From: Sphingobium sp. Z007 | Lineage (GTDB): Bacteria > Pseudomonadota > Alphaproteobacteria > Sphingomonadales > Sphingomonadaceae | Length of the DNA: 64,000 nt | NCBI RefSeq assembly: GCF_900013425.1 | Contig: NZ_FBXK01000005.1 | Location: forward strand, 1,364,001 to 1,428,000 | Direction: 5' to 3' | Part shown: positions 50,365 to 60,048 of the stretch, piece by piece | Position numbering within the stretch: the stretch's first letter is position 1 | Layout: each line of letters begins with the position of its first letter | Notes under the pieces: generated by a model | What the model was told of the DNA's origin: nothing | The model's input: only the letters and a program-made list of their open reading frames with translations | The model's database searches: none | Translations under genes and position numbers: made by a program

Positions 50365-52152
50365 TCAGGCGTGATCCGCCAGATCACTGACGACCGCGAC
50401 CGCGGGAATGGTCAGCAGCAACCGTCCCGGCTCAATCGTCAGCCCACCACCGCATGTCGCGGCCAGGCCGCGGATCAGCCGCAGCGAAAAGCCCAGGCCC
50501 AGCAACGGGCCATCGACCCAGTCGCCGCTGGCATCATAGCCCGGATCGAGCAATTGCGCTTCATCCATGCCGATCAGGGTGGAGGGCCGATCGACCGCCA
50601 ACACGACCCGCCCCGCCGCGCCATCCGGCTGGAACCAGCAAGCGCCAGTCACTGCCTCTGCCGGCGGCGCCACCGAAACGGCCGTGCGCAGCAGATGCTG
50701 CACCATCCGTTCGCCCTGCACCGGGTCGATGCGCACCTGCGGCAATCCGGGCGCAACGGCAATGTCGATATCGACCGCCCCCTGGTCGGCAAAGCGGGTC
50801 GCAACCTGCGTCACCAACAGCGCGGGATCGATCAATTGGGGCATGGTCACGCCATCGCCGCGCGATACCCTGGCCGCCAGATCCAGATCGTCGAACGCGG
50901 CGAGCAGGTGGCGCGCATCGACGGCGATCTTGCCGGCCATGTCGCGATACTGGACCCCGGCGGCGCCGAACAATTCCTGCTCGATGATCTCGGCGAAGCC
51001 CAATATCGCGTTCAGGGGCGTCCGCAGTTCATGCACCAGTTGCCGCAGCGAATCGGCCGACAGTCCAGCGATGGCCATGGCGGCCGGCTTGGGTTCACTC
51101 GCGACTTCATGCAGGAAAGGGCGGCGCGCCTGTCCGCGATAGCCCTGGAAACGGCCTGAGCGGGTGTCGAAAAACGGGGTTGCGGACAAACGCCACTCGC
51201 CCGCCATCGCACCGCCGACGATCGTATAACGGCCGTTCTGGAAGCCGCTGCGGCGCGCGAAAGCACCGGCGACATAAGCGTCAGGGCCGCTGCCGCCCTC
51301 CAGCGCGACATCGCCCAATGTAAGTCCAATCAGAGCCGCGCGCGGACCCTGATCGATCCACAGGATGATGCCCTCCGCATCGGTTTCGAACGCGAAGTCG
51401 CGGGGTGCCGCCTCCCGGACGGGGAATGTGTCGGCGTTGGCGGGTTCCGGCGGCTTGCGCGTGCTGGTGAAGCGCGCGATCCGATCGACTAGGTTACGGA
51501 TCTGCCCCTCGTCGCCCGGCTGCGGACGCAGCGGCGTGATTGTCGCAGACGCCTTCGGCTCGATCGCCGACCGTTCGGAATCCGCCGCCATCTCCGGGGT
51601 CAGGATCATGTCGCTGTCGCCGACCATGTCCTGCCGCGCCGTGGACAGCACCAGATCATGCGCGCCGAACGCTTCGAGCGCCTGGCGGGTCGCCGGACCG
51701 ATGTCGCGCCGCCCGCGCAGCACGCCACGCGCCGTCGGCGTCAGGTGCGGCAGCAGGTCGATCCAGGCCGCCTCCGGCAATTGCGCGCGCGCCGTGGCGG
51801 CGGCGGCGATCGAAGGCCGATCATTGGCGAAGAAGGTGACTAGGCTGGGCGAACGCAGGCGGCCGCCCAGCTCGACCACGGTCGCGATTCGCTGCGTTTC
51901 GGTCAGTTGCGGCCGCAGGGCGGACAAGCGGTCGAGGAGCGCGCCACGCTCTTCCGCTGCCATGGTCGGTCGCTCCGCCCGATCGCGCTGGGCGAGGAGG
52001 TCGACACATTGGCGCCACAACGTCACCGCGCCCAGCCCGCTACGGTCCTGCGCCGCCAGCACTGTCTGCATGAGATCGTCGAAACGCACCAAAATCCCCA
52101 AATTATGCGGGTTATCGGCCGGTGTCTCGCAGCATACGGACACGACCCCCAT
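50365..52152 (-). CDS. Sensor histidine kinase with helical N-terminal domain
   Basis: About 595 residues from ATG 52152; ATG 52218 or a later one at 'MQTVLAAQDRS' are alternatives. No transmembrane segments are seen, so it is cytoplasmic. Residues about 20-150 form a helical, repeat-like region ('LWRQCVDLLAQRD', 'LVTFFANDRPSIAAAATARAQLP'). A PAS-like middle domain follows ('FAFETDAEGIILWIDQGPRAALIGLTLGD'), then a HisKA domain with phospho-accepting H374 (LVHELRTPLNAILGF), and a degenerate ATPase end with a G-box 'LLGLGFSLRLIRGLA'. The N-box Asn is not obvious, so kinase activity is uncertain. No partner response regulator is adjacent. Confidence 0.82.
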   Translation of the reverse strand: MGVVSVCCETPADNPHNLGILVRFDDLMQTVLAAQDRSGLGAVTLWRQCVDLLAQRDRAERPTMAAEERGALLDRLSALRPQLTETQRIATVVELGGRLRSPSLVTFFANDRPSIAAAATARAQLPEAAWIDLLPHLTPTARGVLRGRRDIGPATRQALEAFGAHDLVLSTARQDMVGDSDMILTPEMAADSERSAIEPKASATITPLRPQPGDEGQIRNLVDRIARFTSTRKPPEPANADTFPVREAAPRDFAFETDAEGIILWIDQGPRAALIGLTLGDVALEGGSGPDAYVAGAFARRSGFQNGRYTIVGGAMAGEWRLSATPFFDTRSGRFQGYRGQARRPFLHEVASEPKPAAMAIAGLSADSLRQLVHELRTPLNAILGFAEIIEQELFGAAGVQYRDMAGKIAVDARHLLAAFDDLDLAARVSRGDGVTMPQLIDPALLVTQVATRFADQGAVDIDIAVAPGLPQVRIDPVQGERMVQHLLRTAVSVAPPAEAVTGACWFQPDGAAGRVVLAVDRPSTLIGMDEAQLLDPGYDASGDWVDGPLLGLGFSLRLIRGLAATCGGGLTIEPGRLLLTIPAVAVVSDLADHA

Positions 52153-52291
52153 CACCGATAGGCGCTCCACGCGGAAAGGAAAAGGCCCCGACGCTGCGAA
52201 CGAAAGCGATCGTCGCATAGTGGGACAATTGCATTGCCCTGAAACATTATTATGATGGGTCGTATAAACAGGACAGGAAATAAGCGAAATA

Positions 52292-52765
52292 ATGGCCGGC
52301 CCCAATATCGACGACATCGACATGCAGATCCTGGGCGAACTGCAACAGGACGGCAGGATGACCAATGTGGAATTGGCGCGCAAAGTCGGTCTGACCGCGC
52401 CGCCATGCCTGCGTCGGGTCCGCGCTCTGGAGGAAGCCGGTGCGATCAAATCCTACCATGCCGTCGTCGATCCGGCGATGCTGGGCTATACGATCACCGT
52501 GTTCGCCATGGTCAGTCTGAAAAGCCAGGCGGAGGCCGATCTCAAGGCGTTTCAGGACCATGTCGCATCGCTGCCCGAAGTGCGCGAATGCCATATGCTG
52601 AACGGAGAAATCGACTTCATCCTAAAAGTGGTGGCGCGCGATCTCCAGAGCTTCCAGCAGTTCCTGACGTCGAAACTGACGCCGGCGCCCAATGTCGTCA
52701 GCGTCAAGACGTCGCTGACGATCCGCACATCCAAGAACCAGCCCGGCGTCCCCCTGCCCGTCTGA
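52292..52765 (+). CDS. Lrp/AsnC-family transcriptional regulator
   Basis: A 157-residue feast/famine regulator. The HTH is at about residues 8-55 ('IDDIDMQILGELQQDGRMTNVELARKVGLTAPPCLRRVRALEEAGAI'), then the RAM ligand domain ('ITVFAMVSLKSQAEADLKAFQDHVASLPEVRECHMLNGEIDFILKVVARD'). It is divergent from the histidine kinase, from whose most likely start it is 139 bases away. The effector is probably an amino acid, but the target genes are not shown by the sequence. Confidence 0.95.
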   Translation: MAGPNIDDIDMQILGELQQDGRMTNVELARKVGLTAPPCLRRVRALEEAGAIKSYHAVVDPAMLGYTITVFAMVSLKSQAEADLKAFQDHVASLPEVRECHMLNGEIDFILKVVARDLQSFQQFLTSKLTPAPNVVSVKTSLTIRTSKNQPGVPLPV

Positions 52766-52794
52766 ACTTGGACGGCGGGGGAAGCCCGATCGCG

Positions 52795-54045
52795 TTAGCC
52801 AGTCTTCCGGTCCTGATGCGCGGTCCAGGCGGTCCAGAAGCCTGCGATTGCGGTCCAGGGACCGGTGACCTGCGCCAGCGTCGCCTGGGCATTGGGCAGG
52901 TCGCCGGACCGTGCCAGCGCCACGCCCAGCCGCGCATTGGCGCGCCCTTCGTCGATCCCGCCCTTCGTCAACGCCACGCGATATTGTTCGACCGCCTGCG
53001 GGAATTGGCCAAGCGAGAAATAGCTGTCCGCGACAGCCAGCGCATCCTTGCCGTTGCTTGCCGCCGCCGCCTTTTTCAACATGGCGGGCAAGGCGGCGAT
53101 TTCCTTGGTAGCCTTGGGTGTGACGCTCTTGAGCAACTGGCTGGTCACGCTCTGGGTAGGGGTCAACTTACCCGCCTTGCGGCCGGATTCGATGATCGCC
53201 TTGGCTTCGGAATAATAGCCTGACTTCTCGGCCGCCTGCGCATAGGCCTGATAGTCCCGCTCGCTCGCCATTGCGCCATTGGCCGCCTGCAGGCGATAGA
53301 GATCGAGTTGCAGTTGCGGCTCCAATTCGGCGGCGGCCTGGTAATTGACAAGGGCGGACCGCCATTCTTCCTTGCCATCCTGCTGGTTCAGCCGGTCACG
53401 ATATAATTGTCCGACTTCGGTCCAGTCGCCGGCCTGATAGGCCATAGAGATAGCCCGATCAATCCAGGCCAGCGTCACCGGCTGTCCCGACGCCTTCTGC
53501 CGGGCAATCGCCTCCTGAACGAAGGGGCGGGCTTCCTTGGGCTTGTTGCGGCGCAGGGCGATATCGGCGCGCAGCATGGTCGCGTCGATGCCGTCATAGC
53601 CCAACGTCTTGGCATAATCGAGTTGCGCGGTAGCGTCCGCATAATTGCCGACCATGTAGGACAGATAGGCCGCGACATAGCGCAGTCGCGGCGCTTCGCT
53701 GCGCGGCAGGGCGGTGGTCTTGAACATGTCGGTCAGGGCAATGCGCTCCGCCTGCACGTCGCGACGCTGCGCCGCCAATTGGAAACGCATGCCGGCCGCC
53801 ACATAGGATTCGAAATCATTGGCGGGGCTGAGCGCGGCGATCCGCGCGCTGGCCGTGGCCGTATCACGCGCCCTGAGCGCGGCTTCCGCCGACTGCGCAG
53901 CGGCGCGAAAACCATCCGACATTTCGATCGGCGGACCGGTCACGACCGGCACTTTCTTCTTCGCCGATACAGGCGTCGCCATAATCGCAATGGCGGTCGC
54001 CAGCGCCGCCAGCGGCAGGCGGGAAATCTTGATATTCATGCGCAT
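52795..54045 (-). CDS. Secreted TPR-like repeat protein (copy A)
   Basis: A 416-residue exported protein with an N-terminal signal (LPLAALATAIAIMATPVSA) and then alpha-helical repeats over the whole length ('ALRARDTATASARIAAL', 'YLSYMVGNYADATAQLDYAKTLG', 'ADSYFSLGQFPQAVEQYRVALTKGG'). It resembles the protein encoded next to it (54145-55419), most clearly in the C-terminal block 'GGIDEGRANARLGVALARSGDLPNAQATLAQVTG', against 'GGVEADEINSRLGIAKTLGGDNAGAKAAFEAVQG' there. Probably a periplasmic scaffold of unknown partner. The start is ATG 54045; ATG 54039 is possible. Confidence 0.8.
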   Translation of the reverse strand: MRMNIKISRLPLAALATAIAIMATPVSAKKKVPVVTGPPIEMSDGFRAAAQSAEAALRARDTATASARIAALSPANDFESYVAAGMRFQLAAQRRDVQAERIALTDMFKTTALPRSEAPRLRYVAAYLSYMVGNYADATAQLDYAKTLGYDGIDATMLRADIALRRNKPKEARPFVQEAIARQKASGQPVTLAWIDRAISMAYQAGDWTEVGQLYRDRLNQQDGKEEWRSALVNYQAAAELEPQLQLDLYRLQAANGAMASERDYQAYAQAAEKSGYYSEAKAIIESGRKAGKLTPTQSVTSQLLKSVTPKATKEIAALPAMLKKAAAASNGKDALAVADSYFSLGQFPQAVEQYRVALTKGGIDEGRANARLGVALARSGDLPNAQATLAQVTGPWTAIAGFWTAWTAHQDRKTG

Positions 54046-54144
54046 GGCCGCCCCGGCCTCCCCCGAATAATAATCATATAATGCGACAAGGGCGCCGCGG
54101 CAGCAACCTGCCGCCACGGCGCCCTCCCTGTCAATCAAGCGCTA

Positions 54145-55419
54145 TCAGGCGCCCTTGGTGCCCAGATAGGCGAGCCACAGGCCAGCGACCTGCTTGCGCG
54201 AACCGCCCTGCACCGCTTCGAATGCGGCCTTGGCGCCGGCATTGTCGCCGCCCAGCGTCTTGGCGATGCCCAGGCGCGAGTTGATCTCGTCCGCTTCAAC
54301 GCCGCCCTTCTGCTTGGCGAGTTCGAACATCGCTGCAGCCTTCGCATAGTCGCCATAGCCCAGATAGGCGTCGCCTGTGGCGGCGGCGATCTTGCCGTTG
54401 GCGGCCTTCTTGGCGTCGGCTTCGGCAGCGCCCAGCGTGCTCTTGTCGCCCGCAATCTTGGGCACGGCGGTCTGGTAAACATCGGCGCCCTGGGTGGCGC
54501 TCAGCACGCCCTTGGAGCGGCCGGCGTCGATGGCGGTCTTGACCTCGCCATAGATGCCGGTTTTCGACGCCATTTCGGCATATTCGGTATAGTCCGCCGC
54601 GATGACCAGGCCGCCCGATACCGACAGAAGTCGCAGGACGTCGAGATTCTCGCGGTTCGAGATATTGGGATTGGCGCGCTGGAACAGGCGCACCAACGTC
54701 CGCAGATTCTGGCCGCTGGGTTCAGCCTGATAGGCCATCTTCGCCCATTCAGTCACATCCGGCAGCTTGGCTGCCTCGGCCCGGCTGACGCCGATCTGAT
54801 ACCATTGGGCCGGGACCTGCTGGCCCGCCGCCTTCATCGCATCGGCCGCGGCCTTGAGCGCCGTCAGACCCTGCTGGTTGAAGCCACGTGCCGGCTCGAC
54901 CGAACCATTGCCGGTGCCCGCCTTGCCAAAATAGGCCTGGGCGATGGTGGGCTGCACCGATTCCGGCTTGTAACCGGCGGCGAGCGCCGCCTGGCCGCGC
55001 TGGATCGCAACATCGTAATTCTTGGCGGCCATCGCCTGATCGGCCGCGATTGCGTTGAACTGGCCGGCCTGTTCAGGCGGGGTCAGGCCGCTGTCCAGCA
55101 TCTGGTTGAGCGCCTCGCCCTGCAATGCCGTATCCTTGGCCGCGATCGAGGTGTTCAGCTTGATCGCACCGATCTGATATTTGTCGTCGTTGGACGTGGC
55201 CTTGCTGTCCGCTTCGGCGAGCGCAGCCTTCGCGCCGGCGAAATCCTGCGCTTCTGCGGCCTTCTGCGCGGTTTGCAGCGCCTTGATGACGTCAGGCGAC
55301 ACGTTGAGCTTCGGGCCGGCCTTCTTTTCTTCCTTCTTCGCGGCGAAGGCAGGGGCGCTGATCGCGCCACCGGTCATCGCCAAAGCCAGCGCGAGCGCCA
55401 CCGGGGTAACAAAACGCAT
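54145..55419 (-). CDS. Secreted TPR-like repeat protein (copy B)
   Basis: A 424-residue periplasmic protein. Signal peptide (FVTPVALALALAMTGGAISAPAFA), a short Lys-rich stretch (KKEEKKAGPK), then helical repeats ('ALQTAQKAAEAQDFAGAKAALAEADS', 'AAKNYDVAIQRGQAALAAGYKPE', 'GDAYLGYGDYAKAAAMFELAKQKGG'). ATG 55419 is preferred because AGGAG stands 9 bases before it; ATG 55428 would have no spacer. Copy A follows 99 bases downstream on the same strand and is a diverged duplicate. Function unknown. Confidence 0.82.
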   Translation of the reverse strand: MRFVTPVALALALAMTGGAISAPAFAAKKEEKKAGPKLNVSPDVIKALQTAQKAAEAQDFAGAKAALAEADSKATSNDDKYQIGAIKLNTSIAAKDTALQGEALNQMLDSGLTPPEQAGQFNAIAADQAMAAKNYDVAIQRGQAALAAGYKPESVQPTIAQAYFGKAGTGNGSVEPARGFNQQGLTALKAAADAMKAAGQQVPAQWYQIGVSRAEAAKLPDVTEWAKMAYQAEPSGQNLRTLVRLFQRANPNISNRENLDVLRLLSVSGGLVIAADYTEYAEMASKTGIYGEVKTAIDAGRSKGVLSATQGADVYQTAVPKIAGDKSTLGAAEADAKKAANGKIAAATGDAYLGYGDYAKAAAMFELAKQKGGVEADEINSRLGIAKTLGGDNAGAKAAFEAVQGGSRKQVAGLWLAYLGTKGA

Positions 55420-55438
55420 GATCCTCATCTCCTCTGCG

Positions 55439-55462
55439 CGCCTGACGAGGGGACATCAGGCG
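55439..55462 (-). promoter_or_regulatory. 5' leader hairpin before repeat-protein gene
   Basis: CGCCTGA and TCAGGCG form a perfect 7-bp stem with a 10-base loop. In the minus-strand transcript it ends just before the AGAGGAG ribosome site, the usual place of a 5' stabilising stem-loop on an abundant mRNA or of a translational control element. Confidence 0.35.
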
Positions 55463-55698
55463 ACTTTTCGCTGTTGAGCGCCGATTAGGGGGCGGCGCGT
55501 GAACGGCCATTGAACAGCCGATATCGTCGGATTTTGCAACCGTTATGCAGCCGCTTCGTTCCACTTGCGAACATATCTGCGCTTCCTACCGTGTTGGTTG
55601 CCTGTGCGGGCGCGCGCGTGCGCGCGAGGGGTGACAGATTTGTTTCGCTCGGCTAGGGGTTGGGCAACAGAATCCATCCTGAAAAAAAGAGAATCGCA

Positions 55699-58389
55699 TT
55701 GACCGACGAGACTGTCCTCGCCGACCCTTCGGACATCAGCCCCATCTCCATCGTGGAGGAGATGAAGGCCAGCTATCTCGACTATGCCATGTCCGTCATC
55801 GTCGCACGCGCCCTGCCGGACGTGCGCGACGGGCTGAAGCCGGTCCATCGCCGCATTCTCTTCTCCGCCCAGGAATCGGGCTTCGTTTACAATCGCCCCT
55901 ATCGCAAATCCGCGCGCCTCGTCGGTGAGGTGATGGGTAAATATCACCCCCATGGCGACAGTTCGATCTACGACGCCTTGGCCCGCATGACGCAGGACTG
56001 GTCGATGCGGGTGCCGCTGATCGACGGCCAGGGGAACTTCGGTTCCATGGACCCCGATCCGCCAGCCGCCATGCGCTACACCGAAGCGCGCCTGGCGAAG
56101 GTGGCGACTGCGCTGCTGGACGATCTGGACAAGGACACGGTCGATTTCACGCCCAACTATGACGCGTCGGAAAGCGAGCCGCAGGTATTGCCTGCCCGTT
56201 TTCCAAACCTGCTGGTCAACGGCGCGGGCGGCATCGCGGTCGGCATGGCGACCAATATTCCGCCGCATAACCTGGGCGAAGTGCTGCGCGCGTGCCTCGC
56301 CTATATCGACAATCCCGGCATCACGACCGACGAGTTGATCGCGATCGTCCCCGGTCCTGATTTCCCGACCGCGCCGTTGATCCTGGGCCAGTCGGGCGCG
56401 CGCAGCGCCTATCATACCGGGCGCGGCTCCATCATGATGCGTTCGCGCCATGTGATCGAAAGCGGGCGCGGCGCCAGAAATGACGGGCGTGAATCCATCG
56501 TCCTGACCGCCATCCCCTATCAGGTCGGCAAGAACGGCCTCGTTGAAAAGATCGCCGAAGCCGCCAAGGACAAGCGGATCGAAGGCATTAGTGACATTCG
56601 CGACGAATCCAACCGCGAAGGCGTGCGGATCGTCATGGATCTCAAGCGCGACGCGACGCCCGAAGTCGTGCTGAATCAGCTGTGGCGCAACACCCCGGCC
56701 CAGTCGAGCTTCCCGGCCAACATGCTGGCAATCCGCGGCGGCCGCCCCGAATTGCTGGGCTTGCGCGAGATTATCGAGGCCTTCGTCAAGTTCCGCGAAG
56801 AGGTCATCACCCGCCGCACCAAGTTCGAACTGAACAAGGCGCGCGACCGGGCGCATATCTTGCTGGGCCTGGTCGTCGCGGTCAGCAACCTGGACGAGAT
56901 GGTCAAGATCATCCGTGGATCGTCCAGCCCCGCCGAAGCCCGCGAAAAGCTGCTGGCGCGCGAATGGCCGATCGGCGAGATCGCGCCCTATCTGCGCCTG
57001 GTGGAAGCGATCGAGAGTGACGTCCATGGCGACGTCTACAAGCTGTCGGACATTCAGGTCCGCGCGATCCTGGACCTTCGTTTGCATCGCTTGACGGCAT
57101 TGGGCCGCGACGAGATCGGCAAGGAACTGTCCGAACTGGCCGAAGCGATTGCGGAATATCTGGCGATTCTGGGCGATCGGGTGAAGCTCTACGCGGTGAT
57201 GCGCGAAGAACTGGAAGCGATCGAAAAGGAATTTGCGACCCCGCGCCTGTCGGAAATCACCGCCGCCGCCGACGGGATCGAGGACGAGGATCTGATCGAG
57301 CGCGAGGAGATGGTCGTCACCGTCACCGTGCAGGGCTATATCAAGCGCACCCCGCTCGAAAGTTTCCGCGCGCAGGCGCGCGGCGGCAAGGGCCGGTCCG
57401 GCATGGCGACCAAGGATGAGGACGCCGTCACCGAAATGTTCGTGACGTCGACCCATACGCCGGTCCTGTTCTTCTCGACCGCCGGCAAAGTCTATCGCAT
57501 GAAAGTGTGGCGCCTGCCCGAAGGCGGCCCGGCGACGCGCGGCCGGCCGATGGTCAACCTGCTGCCACTGGGTCCGGGCGAAACCATCCGCACCGTGCTG
57601 CCGCTGCCGGAGGATGAGGATAGCTGGAAGGATCTGCACGTCATGTTTGCGACAGCGAACGGGACGGTTCGCCGCAATAGCATGGACGCTTTCGCCAATG
57701 TGCCCAGCAACGGCAAGCTCGCCATGCGCTTCGACGAAGGCAGCGACGATCGCCTGATCGGCGTGGCGCTGCTGACCGAGGAGGATGACGTGCTGCTGGC
57801 GACCCGCCAGGGCAAGGCGATCCGTTTCGCCGCGACCGACGTGCGCGAGTTCCAGAGCCGCACCTCGACCGGGGTGCGCGGCATGACATTGAAGGACGAT
57901 GACGAGGTCATCTCCCTGTCGATCCTCAAGGGCTTCGACGCTACCCCGGACGAACGCGAGGCCTATCTGCGCGCCGCGCCGTGGAAGGATAATGACGCGG
58001 AATCGACTTTGCCGGCCGAACGCGCCGCGCAATTTGCCGCGGCGGAACAGTTCATCCTGACCGTTTGCACCAATGGCTATGGCAAATTGTCGTCCGCTTA
58101 TGATTATCGCCGCACAGGCCGTGGCGGTCAGGGCATCACCAATATCGACAATATCGCCCGCAACGGCCCGGTCGTCGCCAGCTTCGCCGCCACCCAGGCG
58201 GACCAGTTGATGTTGGTCACCGATCAGGCCAAGCTCATTCGCATGGGCCTCGACAGCCTGCGCGTCATCGGTCGCAATTCGGCGGGCGTGCGCCTGTTCG
58301 ATGTGGCGAAGGACGAGCATGTCGTGGGCGCCGCGAAGATCGAGGAAAGCGAAGAGGCCGAACCGACCGAGGCGACGCCGGACGCATGA
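55699..58389 (+). CDS. gyrA: DNA gyrase subunit A
   Basis: An 896-residue type IIA topoisomerase subunit that breaks and rejoins DNA to add negative supercoils with GyrB. TTG 55699 is taken as start ([53 protein letters not shown]). The in-frame TTG at 55660 adds 13 residues without homology. The catalytic Tyr is Y128 ([10 protein letters not shown]). The quinolone region reads GDSSIYDA with S88 and D92, the susceptible wild-type residues. The GyrA box 'QARGGKG' and six-bladed C-terminal wrap are present, so this is gyrase rather than ParC. Its end overlaps the next gene by 4 bases. Confidence 0.97.
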   Translation: MTDETVLADPSDISPISIVEEMKASYLDYAMSVIVARALPDVRDGLKPVHRRILFSAQESGFVYNRPYRKSARLVGEVMGKYHPHGDSSIYDALARMTQDWSMRVPLIDGQGNFGSMDPDPPAAMRYTEARLAKVATALLDDLDKDTVDFTPNYDASESEPQVLPARFPNLLVNGAGGIAVGMATNIPPHNLGEVLRACLAYIDNPGITTDELIAIVPGPDFPTAPLILGQSGARSAYHTGRGSIMMRSRHVIESGRGARNDGRESIVLTAIPYQVGKNGLVEKIAEAAKDKRIEGISDIRDESNREGVRIVMDLKRDATPEVVLNQLWRNTPAQSSFPANMLAIRGGRPELLGLREIIEAFVKFREEVITRRTKFELNKARDRAHILLGLVVAVSNLDEMVKIIRGSSSPAEAREKLLAREWPIGEIAPYLRLVEAIESDVHGDVYKLSDIQVRAILDLRLHRLTALGRDEIGKELSELAEAIAEYLAILGDRVKLYAVMREELEAIEKEFATPRLSEITAAADGIEDEDLIEREEMVVTVTVQGYIKRTPLESFRAQARGGKGRSGMATKDEDAVTEMFVTSTHTPVLFFSTAGKVYRMKVWRLPEGGPATRGRPMVNLLPLGPGETIRTVLPLPEDEDSWKDLHVMFATANGTVRRNSMDAFANVPSNGKLAMRFDEGSDDRLIGVALLTEEDDVLLATRQGKAIRFAATDVREFQSRTSTGVRGMTLKDDDEVISLSILKGFDATPDEREAYLRAAPWKDNDAESTLPAERAAQFAAAEQFILTVCTNGYGKLSSAYDYRRTGRGGQGITNIDNIARNGPVVASFAATQADQLMLVTDQAKLIRMGLDSLRVIGRNSAGVRLFDVAKDEHVVGAAKIEESEEAEPTEATPDA

Positions 58390-58733
58390 GCGACCTTTTC
58401 GCCTATAAGGTGCTGACTGCCGAGCAATATGACCAGTTCAAGGCCGACGGTGTGTTCAAGGGCGCGCCGATCGACCTGACGGACGGTTATATCCATATGT
58501 CGACCCGCGATCAGGCGGCCGAAACGGTGGCCAAGCATTTTGCCGGGCAGGATCGGCTGGTCATGCTGATGATCGATCTCGCGCCGTTCGGCGACGCGAT
58601 CCGGTGGGAGGAATCGCGCGGCGGCGCGCTGTTCCCCCACCTCTATGCCGACCTGCCGATCAGCGCGGTTGCGGGCAAGGTGGTGCTACGCGTCGGCGAC
58701 GATGGGCGACATCTGTTCCCGGCCGGGTTTTAA
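58386..58733 (+). CDS. DUF952 family protein
   Basis: A 115-residue protein of the DUF952 family. Characteristic pieces are 'AYKVLTAEQYDQFKADGVFKGAPIDLTDGYIHMSTRDQAAETVAKHFAGQDRLVMLMIDL', 'WEESRGGALFPHLYADLP'. The His in 'GYIHMST', the 'HF' pair and 'FPHLYADLP' are the conserved family residues, reminiscent of ADP-ribosyltransferase-like folds; biochemical function is unestablished. The ATG overlaps the gyrA stop (ATGA), so it is translated with gyrase. Confidence 0.9.
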   Translation: MSDLFAYKVLTAEQYDQFKADGVFKGAPIDLTDGYIHMSTRDQAAETVAKHFAGQDRLVMLMIDLAPFGDAIRWEESRGGALFPHLYADLPISAVAGKVVLRVGDDGRHLFPAGF

Positions 58734-58881
58734 CGACCGGTCGTCATATGACGCGCCGGCTGTCCTATTGCGGGCGTGCATGGTACAAGCCGTTGAGGCG
58801 GCGCTCAGGATCGCGACAGCCACGACATAAAATTTCCTACATTGGTATCGAAATTTCAAAACGAGCGGGAAATGTGCGAAG

Positions 58882-60003
58882 TTAAGCGCGATCCATGCGT
58901 ATCACCCTGCCGCCCTTGACCCGATAATTCCAGCCGCCCCAGCATATGCCGTTCGATGTAGCAGCCGCCAGTTGCACCGCCAGATGCGCCCATGCCACGG
59001 CGAACGGCGCCGCCATGTCCCACAGAAGTGATCGCCGTGCCTTGGCCGCCTGCGCCGGCTCCAGCACCGCGCCGATGATCACGCGCCGCACCAGCGCCCG
59101 GCTCCATGCCGCGCCATAGCCGATCGCGACTGCAACCCATCCGCCCCAGCCCAGCGCCCAGGCCCAGGCCCCAGCCTGCACCGCCACCACGCCGGTCGCC
59201 AGCGCCCACATGCCGATGCTGTTGGTGGCGATATGGCGATATTGGCGAACGCCGAAATCCAGCAGATCGGCCGTCCGCCCTTCCAACGGGCTGGCAACCA
59301 GCAGGTCGCGCACCGGCCGCAGCCGCAGTTTCGCGCGCCAACCTGCAAGGCCAATCGTCATGTCGTCGGACAGGCGACCGGCCAGCGCCGCGGCAAGGTC
59401 CAGCCGGTTCGCGACCTCCCGCGTCAGGGCCATCGCCCCGCCCCATGGCATGGTCGCGTTGGCAGACCGCGGCAGTGTCGCCAGCTGCATCTCGACCGCG
59501 CCGACCAGCGCCGCCATCGCCCCACGCTCCGGCAGCAGCAGGCGATAGCCGGTCACGATATCGGCCTTGCCCCGCACCAGCGGGAATAGCAGCCGCCCGA
59601 CCAGCCGCACTGGCGGTTCTATATCGGCGTCGATGAAGACGAGATAGCGATCGTCCGGCCGCAGCGCCCGCAGCGCCGCGCGCAGCTTGTGGACCTTCTG
59701 CCCCTCATCCACCGCCACGCCGGCCGCAACGACCTGAACCCAGTCACCTTCCCGCGCGGCCAGCAGGTCGGCCGCCGGACAATTGCCTGATGTGGCAATC
59801 AACAGCCGAAACGGAGCGCTCTGCGCCTTTAACCGGGCAATCAGATTGGCCCCGCCGTCCCACTCGTCGCGAACGCTCAGGATGACGACCACCCCCTTAG
59901 GTGCCTCGATCTTGCGCTCCTTTGGCAGGTGCCGCCAATAATTTACTACCCCCAGAAGCGTCAGCGCCTGAAGGGCGGTCCAAAGCCATATCATCGCTGT
60001 CAC
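58882..60003 (-). CDS. Family 2/21 glycosyltransferase, membrane bound
   Basis: A 373-residue membrane glycosyltransferase. One N-terminal hydrophobic segment (MIWLWTALQALTLLGVVNYW) precedes the catalytic domain ('VVVILSVRDEWDGGANLIARL', D-x-D-like 'FIDADIEPPVRLVGRLL', acidic 'LSDDMTIG' and 'RQYRH', the QxxRW-like site), followed by three or so C-terminal hydrophobic helices. The layout is that of ceramide or hopanoid glycosyltransferases (GT21, HpnI-like). Sphingomonads make glycosphingolipids, so a lipid acceptor is plausible, but I cannot prove it. It is divergent from the LpxL-like gene with 45 bases between. Confidence 0.82.
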   Translation of the reverse strand: MTAMIWLWTALQALTLLGVVNYWRHLPKERKIEAPKGVVVILSVRDEWDGGANLIARLKAQSAPFRLLIATSGNCPAADLLAAREGDWVQVVAAGVAVDEGQKVHKLRAALRALRPDDRYLVFIDADIEPPVRLVGRLLFPLVRGKADIVTGYRLLLPERGAMAALVGAVEMQLATLPRSANATMPWGGAMALTREVANRLDLAAALAGRLSDDMTIGLAGWRAKLRLRPVRDLLVASPLEGRTADLLDFGVRQYRHIATNSIGMWALATGVVAVQAGAWAWALGWGGWVAVAIGYGAAWSRALVRRVIIGAVLEPAQAAKARRSLLWDMAAPFAVAWAHLAVQLAAATSNGICWGGWNYRVKGGRVIRMDRA

Positions 60004-60048
60004 TGCACCCCTTTACCGCCTCGTCTGCTGCTGTATGACGCTTGCCCG

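Noticed and set aside
55558..55572. GTTC-N7-GAAC near gyrA as a LexA site
   Set aside because: Alphaproteobacterial LexA binds the direct form GTTC-N7-GTTC. Here the second half is inverted, and gyrA is not a typical SOS gene.
55543..58320. 925-residue open frame antisense to gyrA
   Set aside because: It mirrors gyrA codon structure, has no ribosome site or motif, and is the known GC-driven artefact.
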